10,229 nt of DNA from Erysipelotrichaceae bacterium (GTDB lineage: Bacteria; Bacillota_I; Bacilli_A; Erysipelotrichales; Erysipelotrichaceae): the NCBI GenBank assembly GCA_017620435.1, contig JAFZQL010000121.1, positions 1 to 10,229 of the forward strand. The letters are read 5' to 3'. The notes beneath the pieces are model-generated. The model made no database searches and was not told the origin of the DNA. It saw only the letters and a list, made by a program, of their open reading frames with translations. How positions within the stretch are numbered: the stretch's first letter is position 1; each line of letters opens with the position of its first letter. This document shows positions 7,501-10,229 of the stretch, in pieces. Position numbers and translations under genes: made by a program.

Positions 7501-7908
7501 GACAACGATTACGACAAGCTGGCGCTATACCACGAGCTTTACGATATCGGCACCAAGGAAGAGCTTTTCGACTACTATCTGAAAGTAACGGACGAATACG
7601 GCAGACTGCCCAAACAGGTAGAAGCCCTGTTTGAAAAGAAACGTCTGGAACTTTTATGTAACCTGAATCTGATCGAAAAGGTCAGAAACGTTAAGGGTAT
7701 CTTTACCGTTACTCTGTCCAAGGAGTATTCCGACAGGATGGATGGACTGAAGCTTTTCGAGTACTGCAACGCTCTTTCCAAGGATTTCAGGATCTCCTAC
7801 AAGAACAGCAGGCTGACCGTATCGATCGACAATCAGAAGGAAAACATTAACAAAATGCTGAAACTGGTAGATAATTTAGATAAACTGGAGAAACATGAGG
7901 ATCGATAA
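4531..7908 (+). CDS. mfd: Transcription-repair coupling factor Mfd
   Basis: Mfd binds RNA polymerase stalled at DNA damage, pushes it off by ATP-driven translocation and recruits UvrA. The 1125-residue length is close to the normal 1150-1180. The protein shows a UvrB-like N-terminal region (about 1-340), a CarD-like RNA-polymerase-interaction domain beginning near D458 (DYVVHDQYGIGQY) and running to about 550, then two RecA-like motor domains. Motor motifs are Walker A GDVGFGKT (605-612), DEEQ (706-709), SATPIPRT (732-739), the translocation-region stretch ETGLDIPNAN, and motif VI QIKGRVGRSDR (875-885). The C-terminal regulatory domain follows (about 990-1100), including PESFSDNDYDKLALYHELYD. 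The ATG at 4531 overlaps the pth stop, and the 3' end overlaps rqcP by 14 bases. All key motor residues are present. Confidence 0.98.
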   Translation: MKYTEILKRIEPLLNDADHSFLSYNSPVEEAVKLSIRAKNSAKPIVIVKENAYLANRLKEILLSYFDDEEIVSYLPEESLRAEEIAASYENRAGRINALYRILRDRKLKIVLTSPYGMIRHLPKKEELLNRLIKIRKDDVLEKEELIEKLNELGYEKTSHVETPMTYASRGYIVDIFSVNYEKPLRIEFFDNVIDSIRFFDNDTQRSEETVDEAEICFARDVFFSEEEKEYLRNNVRIASGEMELEMEYIQADNYRPSQYFYYCYFDKSHLKDYFPDNYLYLSDREKIKSHLKLLSDETVAYIQEMYEENRLPLKFYVYADFEKECAGEDILEGRPFSDIGVISEIDLPYGTLDYVLNVLNTEKSVYKLLVMDEKQLEETVNALTRLSIPYGIYTGELKQGINVAFGDMYGGFEVEKLDLAVYTPKELFKKRIHTGRYANRYAEARTLNSYEELNKGDYVVHDQYGIGQYVAIESRMVNGIECDYLKIIYKGNDELLVPLSQFSLVRKYVSREGAVPKLHKLGSKEWSETKRRVEESVTDIAGQLLELYSIRDTNIGFAFSKDSAMQKEFEDTFDYELTRDQETAIREVKEDMEQSKPMDRLLCGDVGFGKTEVAIRAAFKAVNDDKQVAYLCPTTILSFQHFDTFKKRFNDFPVRVELLNRYIPADRQREIIRDLKEGKVDVLIGTHRILSKDIEYKDLGLLIIDEEQRFGVEHKEKIKQMKNSIDVLSLSATPIPRTLQMSLIGIRSLSTLDTPPMNRYPVQTYVVHKNENLIEEVIMRELERNGQVFYLYNNVELIYTVAHRLQEKIPYARIGVAHGQMDRQEIEDIMYKFYANEINVLICTTIIETGLDIPNANTIIVDNAQNFGLAQLYQIKGRVGRSDRIAYAYLMIPEKKQLNENSLKRLEAIKEFTALGSGYKIAMRDLTIRGAGDLLGDKQSGFIDNVGLDLYLAMLNRAIRKAKGEEVEEEDTKANVNIPLSSYIPESFSDNDYDKLALYHELYDIGTKEELFDYYLKVTDEYGRLPKQVEALFEKKRLELLCNLNLIEKVRNVKGIFTVTLSKEYSDRMDGLKLFEYCNALSKDFRISYKNSRLTVSIDNQKENINKMLKLVDNLDKLEKHEDR

Positions 7909-8158
7909 GTTTTTAAAAGTCGCAAGGATACTGAAAAGACGGGAAACAGGAAAGCAGCTGGCGCTGAATCAGCGTCTTTATATCAACGACAGACCGGCCA
8001 AGGCAGCCGGCGAAGTCAAGGAAGGAGACATGATCCGGATCGTTTTCGGCCATAGAGAGATCCTGGTAAGAGTGCTGGAAATCAGGACTTCCGCATCCAA
8101 GGAACAGGCCTTCGGAATGTACGAAGTAGTTGAAGAAAAAAAAGAAGAGATAGTATAA
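7895..8158 (+). CDS. rqcP: S4-domain ribosome quality-control protein RqcP
   Basis: This 87-residue S4 RNA-binding protein has the RqcP / YabO (Hsp15-related) pattern: MRIDKFLKVARILKRR at the start, QRLYINDRPAKAAGEVKEGD in the middle, and a beta segment IRIVFGHREILVRVLEI. In Bacillus the orthologue binds obstructed 50S subunits and helps RqcH add alanine tails to stalled nascent chains. The ATG overlaps the last 14 bases of mfd and is preceded by GGAG (7887-7890) at four bases. The conserved position between mfd and divIC matches yabO in Bacillus and supports the assignment. The C-terminal stretch is very acidic and lysine-rich (EEKKEEIV). Confidence 0.93.
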   Translation: MRIDKFLKVARILKRRETGKQLALNQRLYINDRPAKAAGEVKEGDMIRIVFGHREILVRVLEIRTSASKEQAFGMYEVVEEKKEEIV

Positions 8159-8159
8159 T
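8130..8159 (+). promoter_or_regulatory. Candidate internal promoter for divIC
   Basis: A perfect TATAAT (8154-8159) lies at the 3' end of rqcP, with TTGAAG (8130-8135) 18 bases upstream. It ends six bases before the divIC ATG, so a transcript from it would begin at or next to the start codon. Part of the match could be coincidence, because TATAAT spans the last codons and stop of rqcP. Confidence 0.4.
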
Positions 8160-8165
8160 AGGAAC

Positions 8166-8468
8166 ATGGCCGCTAAAAGAAAGAAAAAGAAACACAGCAT
8201 TATTTCCAAACTGATCTCGATCGTGCTGATTTTGGCTGCGATCGTAGTTTTGAGCAATGTGCTGAAGAAGATCTACAATATGTTCGTTCTGCAGCAGCAG
8301 GCGAAGCTGGTGGAGGCGGAGCTGGAACGTCTGAAAGAAGAGAATGCCACGCTTACTTCTACCAAGGAGAAACTGGAAGATCCGGAATACATACAGACCT
8401 ATGCCAGAGGAGAATACATGTTCTCCAAGGGAGACGAGAAGGTCTTCTATCTGCCTTCAGATGATTAA
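8166..8468 (+). CDS. divIC: Septum formation initiator DivIC (FtsB/DivIC family)
   Basis: DivIC is a small bitopic membrane protein that joins FtsL and DivIB in the divisome and helps control septal peptidoglycan synthesis. The 100-residue protein has a lysine-rich cytoplasmic N-terminus (AAKRKKKKH), one membrane segment (about 13-32), an extracellular leucine-zipper coiled coil (about 40-70), and the conserved tail DPEYIQTYARGEYMFSKGD (72-90) ending in VFYLP. It starts seven bases after the rqcP stop. The only purine-rich element nearby, AGGA (8160-8163), is just two bases from the ATG, too close for a normal Shine-Dalgarno. The rqcP-divIC order matches other Firmicutes. In Bacillus tilS, hpt and ftsH lie a little further on; here a terminator and a toxin-antitoxin-like pair follow. 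Confidence 0.93.
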   Translation: MAAKRKKKKHSIISKLISIVLILAAIVVLSNVLKKIYNMFVLQQQAKLVEAELERLKEENATLTSTKEKLEDPEYIQTYARGEYMFSKGDEKVFYLPSDD

Positions 8469-8494
8469 AACAGCGAAAAGCTGTTTTTTCTTTT
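8467..8494 (+). terminator. Rho-independent terminator closing the mnmE-divIC operon
   Basis: Eight-base arms AAAACAGC (8467-8474) and GCTGTTTT (8480-8487) pair perfectly around GAAAA and are followed by TTCTTTT. The hairpin begins inside the divIC stop codon, so there is no gap between the gene and its terminator. It separates the housekeeping operon from the antitoxin group. Confidence 0.88.
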
Positions 8495-8549
8495 AGGAAT
8501 CGTCCTTTTTTCCGGGAATAATGGATAGAAGCAGAAAAGAGGATGAAAT

Positions 8550-8744
8550 ATGAATATTGCGACTTCTACACAGATGAAAAACAGTTTCGGGAGATATCTG
8601 GATATCGCTCTGTCTCAGGGTGAGGTGCTGGTGGAAAGACACGGAAAGATCGTGGCAAAACTGATTTCCTATCAGAAAAGTCAGACCTATCTGGCGGATT
8701 CTTTGAAAGGATTGGCGGCGAAGAATGAAGATCCTGCTGAGTAG
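8550..8744 (+). CDS. Phd/YefM-type antitoxin
   Basis: This 64-residue protein has the Phd/YefM fold signature: a start like NIATSTQMKNSFGRYLDIAL (residues 2-21), then GEVLVERHGKIVAKLISY (24-41), which matches the usual strand-turn-strand segment before the toxin-binding tail. The remaining tail (about 43-64, with LADSLKGLAAKNED) would wrap the toxin. Such antitoxins neutralise a partner toxin and commonly repress their own operon by binding DNA with the N-terminal domain. A clear Shine-Dalgarno AGAGGA (8538-8543) sits six bases before the ATG. I see no convincing promoter boxes in the 55 bases between the divIC terminator and this gene. It overlaps the next gene by 20 bases, the usual arrangement for an antitoxin-toxin pair. 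Confidence 0.85.
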   Translation: MNIATSTQMKNSFGRYLDIALSQGEVLVERHGKIVAKLISYQKSQTYLADSLKGLAAKNEDPAE

Positions 8745-9183
8745 CGATGTTCTGCTGGATCTGCTTTATGACAACGAGTATTCTCCGGATATCCGGAAGC
8801 TGCTCTACCTGGCGCAGGAAGGGCTTGCTGAAGCCTACATCTCCTGTCACAGCTTTATTGAACTGTCTGAACACGTATCGAACGAGGTCCTGTATCAGAC
8901 GCTGGGCATACTGAACAGCTTTGTAACAGTGATCGATTTTAGCCGGAAGGATATCCGAAAGGCGTGCAGAAGGAATTTCTTTTATGAAGGTCTTTATCAT
9001 GCCCTGGCGGAGAGATACGGGATCGATTATGTTGTTAGCAGGAGAATAAAAAGAGATATTCATAGTACAATAAAGGTAACAGATCCAAGAGAACTGAGGA
9101 AATTGATTGAATATGGAAAAACAGATCAGCAGGGAAGAGATATACAGCGGGAAGATCATCCGCGTCGTAAGAGACGAAGTTGA
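8725..9183 (+). CDS. PIN-domain (VapC-like) protein with altered active site
   Basis: The first 125 or so residues follow the PIN-domain pattern: KILLSSDVLLDLL at 2-14, AYISCHSFIEL at 37-47, VIDFSRKDIRKA at 69-80, YEGLYHALAERYGIDYVVSR at 87-106 and KVTDPREL at 117-124. Active PIN toxins are RNases that use a cluster of acidic residues. By eye alignment to the common DTNVLLD...FEDAL...TRNxKDF pattern, the first Asp is S6, the Glu-Asp pair is Y87-E88 and the last Asp is R110, with D111 next to it; E45 is kept. The protein may therefore be a weak or dead nuclease. At 152 residues it is longer than usual: the last 23 or so residues, rich in Arg (HPRRKRRS), are read across the start of the Nudix gene. 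It starts inside the antitoxin gene, and no strong Shine-Dalgarno is visible, so translation is probably coupled. Confidence 0.75.
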   Translation: MKILLSSDVLLDLLYDNEYSPDIRKLLYLAQEGLAEAYISCHSFIELSEHVSNEVLYQTLGILNSFVTVIDFSRKDIRKACRRNFFYEGLYHALAERYGIDYVVSRRIKRDIHSTIKVTDPRELRKLIEYGKTDQQGRDIQREDHPRRKRRS

Positions 9184-9646
9184 AGTGGATGGCGGAGGAA
9201 GAGCCTTTAGAGAGGTCGTATATCATAACGGAGGCGTTTGTATTGCGTTAAGGGACGAAGATGCTTTCTACATGGTCAGACAGTACCGTTATGCTCTGGG
9301 AAAGGAAATGCTGGAATTTCCGGCAGGAAAGATCGAAAAAGGGGAAGACCCGGATGAAGCCATTCTTAGAGAAGTGCAGGAAGAGACGGGATATACCGTA
9401 AAAAATCTGAAAAAGTATCCCCCGATCATTCCGACCTGCGGCTACTGTACCGAGAAGATCCATCTCTATTACGGGATCGCCGATCAGAAAGTAGGCCAGC
9501 ACTTCGATCCGGATGAAAGGATAGTGCTGGAAAAACATACACTGAAAGAAATCAGAGAAATGATCGCTTTAGGTCAGATCGACGACAGCAAGACGATCGC
9601 CCTGATGTATCATCTGGAAACTGAGGAAACGGATGTCAAACTTTGA
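9113..9646 (+). CDS. Nudix hydrolase, ADP-ribose pyrophosphatase type
   Basis: This 177-residue protein carries a perfect Nudix box, GX5EX7REUXEEXGU, read as GKIEKGEDPDEAILREVQEE followed by TGY (about residues 74-96). The flanks YMVRQYRYALGKEMLEFPAG and CGYCTEKIHLYYG resemble the ADP-ribose pyrophosphatase (NudF/YqkG) group, which hydrolyses ADP-ribose to AMP and ribose-5-phosphate; the substrate is inferred from family resemblance. The N-terminus EKQISREEIYSGKIIRVVRD is typical, which supports this frame over the overlapping PIN frame. Two in-frame starts are possible: ATG at 9113, or TTG at 9107, which sits six bases from the best Shine-Dalgarno TGAGGA (9095-9100). The gene overlaps the PIN frame by 71 bases and the next gene by 14. 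The AT-rich 9040-9110 stretch could hold a weak internal promoter (TTGTTA at 9032-9037, GATATT at 9055-9060). Confidence 0.93.
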   Translation: MEKQISREEIYSGKIIRVVRDEVEVDGGGRAFREVVYHNGGVCIALRDEDAFYMVRQYRYALGKEMLEFPAGKIEKGEDPDEAILREVQEETGYTVKNLKKYPPIIPTCGYCTEKIHLYYGIADQKVGQHFDPDERIVLEKHTLKEIREMIALGQIDDSKTIALMYHLETEETDVKL

Positions 9647-10229
9647 AGATCTGGTAGAAGGAATATCCGATATCCGGACGGAGACAGAAACCTATCTGAA
9701 GGATTTCTTCGTGAAGAAGAATCTGAAGGACTATGAGATCCCTAAGAACGCTTCCAGGGAATCTGTCAAGGCGATACGGATGATGTTTGAATCGAAAAAG
9801 GAACTGAAGGAGAGGGCACGCTCCTGTTTTCTGGAAGATCCGTACTGTCTGGAAGCCTTTTTTACCTATTTCGTACTGACGGAAGACATCTATGTCAGCT
9901 GCCGTTTCGAGGCATACCGCAAGGAAGCTTCCGAATACGCCGATTTCGACGATTATACAAAACACTGCTATCTGAGGATCATGGATTTCTACGTCGACTT
10001 CCTGCTGGATCTGCACAACATCACCATGGCGGTCACGATACAGCGTCTGATCATCCGTCTTTCGGGAAAGACAAGTCCAAGGTCTATAAGCCGTCTGGCT
10101 TTGATGTACAGCATCATCGAGGACGAGAAGGAATTCTACCGTCTGTATCTGGAAAACGAATTTGACAGTTACGATTACCTGTTTCTGCTGGTGACGCTGC
10201 TGAAGCATGAAGAAGAAATCAAAGCCAAG
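9633..10229 (+). CDS. Unrecognised, probably helical protein, 5' part (cut by window end)
   Basis: The frame from the ATG at 9633 stays open for 199 codons to the last base of the window, with no stop, so the gene continues beyond it. It begins MSNFEDLVEGISDIRTETET. The visible protein looks mostly helical, soluble and charged, with many aromatic residues (for example DPYCLEAFFTYFVLTEDIY and MDFYVDFLLDLHN). No signal peptide, membrane segment or catalytic motif is visible. The spacing of helices might reflect a TPR-like repeat, but I cannot name a family. The start overlaps the Nudix gene by 14 bases, which suggests translational coupling. A long minus-strand open frame over the same stretch is read as a shadow, since the plus frame has neighbour-like codon use and lies in an operon position. 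Confidence 0.75.
   Translation, partial: MSNFEDLVEGISDIRTETETYLKDFFVKKNLKDYEIPKNASRESVKAIRMMFESKKELKERARSCFLEDPYCLEAFFTYFVLTEDIYVSCRFEAYRKEASEYADFDDYTKHCYLRIMDFYVDFLLDLHNITMAVTIQRLIIRLSGKTSPRSISRLALMYSIIEDEKEFYRLYLENEFDSYDYLFLLVTLLKHEEEIKAK

Noticed and set aside
8495..8549. Short inverted repeat AGGA-TCCT and T-rich tract before the antitoxin as an operator
   Set aside because: Four-base arms are too short to be meaningful, and no clear promoter boxes accompany them.
9636..10208. 190-codon minus-strand open frame at the right end
   Set aside because: The plus frame from 9633 is open to the window edge, begins with an ATG coupled to the Nudix gene and has neighbour-like codon use. The minus frame looks like a shadow.

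Overview
The window looks like chromosomal DNA from a low-to-mid GC Firmicute. The backbone pth-mfd-rqcP-divIC is a classic Bacillota cluster (compare spoVC-mfd-yabO-divIC in Bacillus subtilis). The sporulation-linked genes that interrupt that cluster in Bacillus (spoVT, yabP, yabQ) are absent, and mnmE and tatD sit at its head. This would suit the Erysipelotrichia or a related lineage, but that placement is an inference from gene order and general protein flavour, not from a database search.

Layout from left to right. (1) Bases 1-575 hold the 3' part of a CbbX/SpoVK-type AAA+ ATPase. A hairpin terminator follows that is also positioned to serve the convergent next gene. (2) A two-repeat YegP/DUF1508 protein lies on the minus strand (625-996). 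(3) A 138-bp divergent promoter region with two inverted repeats separates it from the main operon. (4) Bases 1135-8468 form a tightly packed plus-strand operon: mnmE, tatD, an unknown membrane-anchored protein, pth, mfd, rqcP and divIC. The genes mostly overlap by 4 to 14 bases, and the operon closes with a strong hairpin terminator. (5) Bases 8550-10229 form a second plus-strand group: a Phd/YefM-type antitoxin, a PIN-domain protein with a damaged active site, a Nudix ADP-ribose pyrophosphatase, and the 5' part of an unrecognised, probably helical protein cut by the window end. All four overlap head to tail.

The main operon is a translation and genome-maintenance set. MnmE modifies the tRNA wobble uridine, Pth recycles peptidyl-tRNA, RqcP serves ribosome-associated quality control, Mfd clears stalled RNA polymerase for repair, TatD is a metal-dependent nuclease, and DivIC belongs to the divisome.

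Most of the window is ordinary conserved backbone. The points worth a second look are: the absence of a well-placed Shine-Dalgarno at mnmE and divIC, each with a -10-like box exactly six bases before the ATG; the PIN protein, which has lost or changed three of the four usual acidic positions and whose C-terminus overprints the start of the Nudix gene; and the organisation of the antitoxin-PIN-Nudix-unknown group. I found no RNA genes, CRISPR arrays, insertion sequences or riboswitches, and I see no clear new biological system here.
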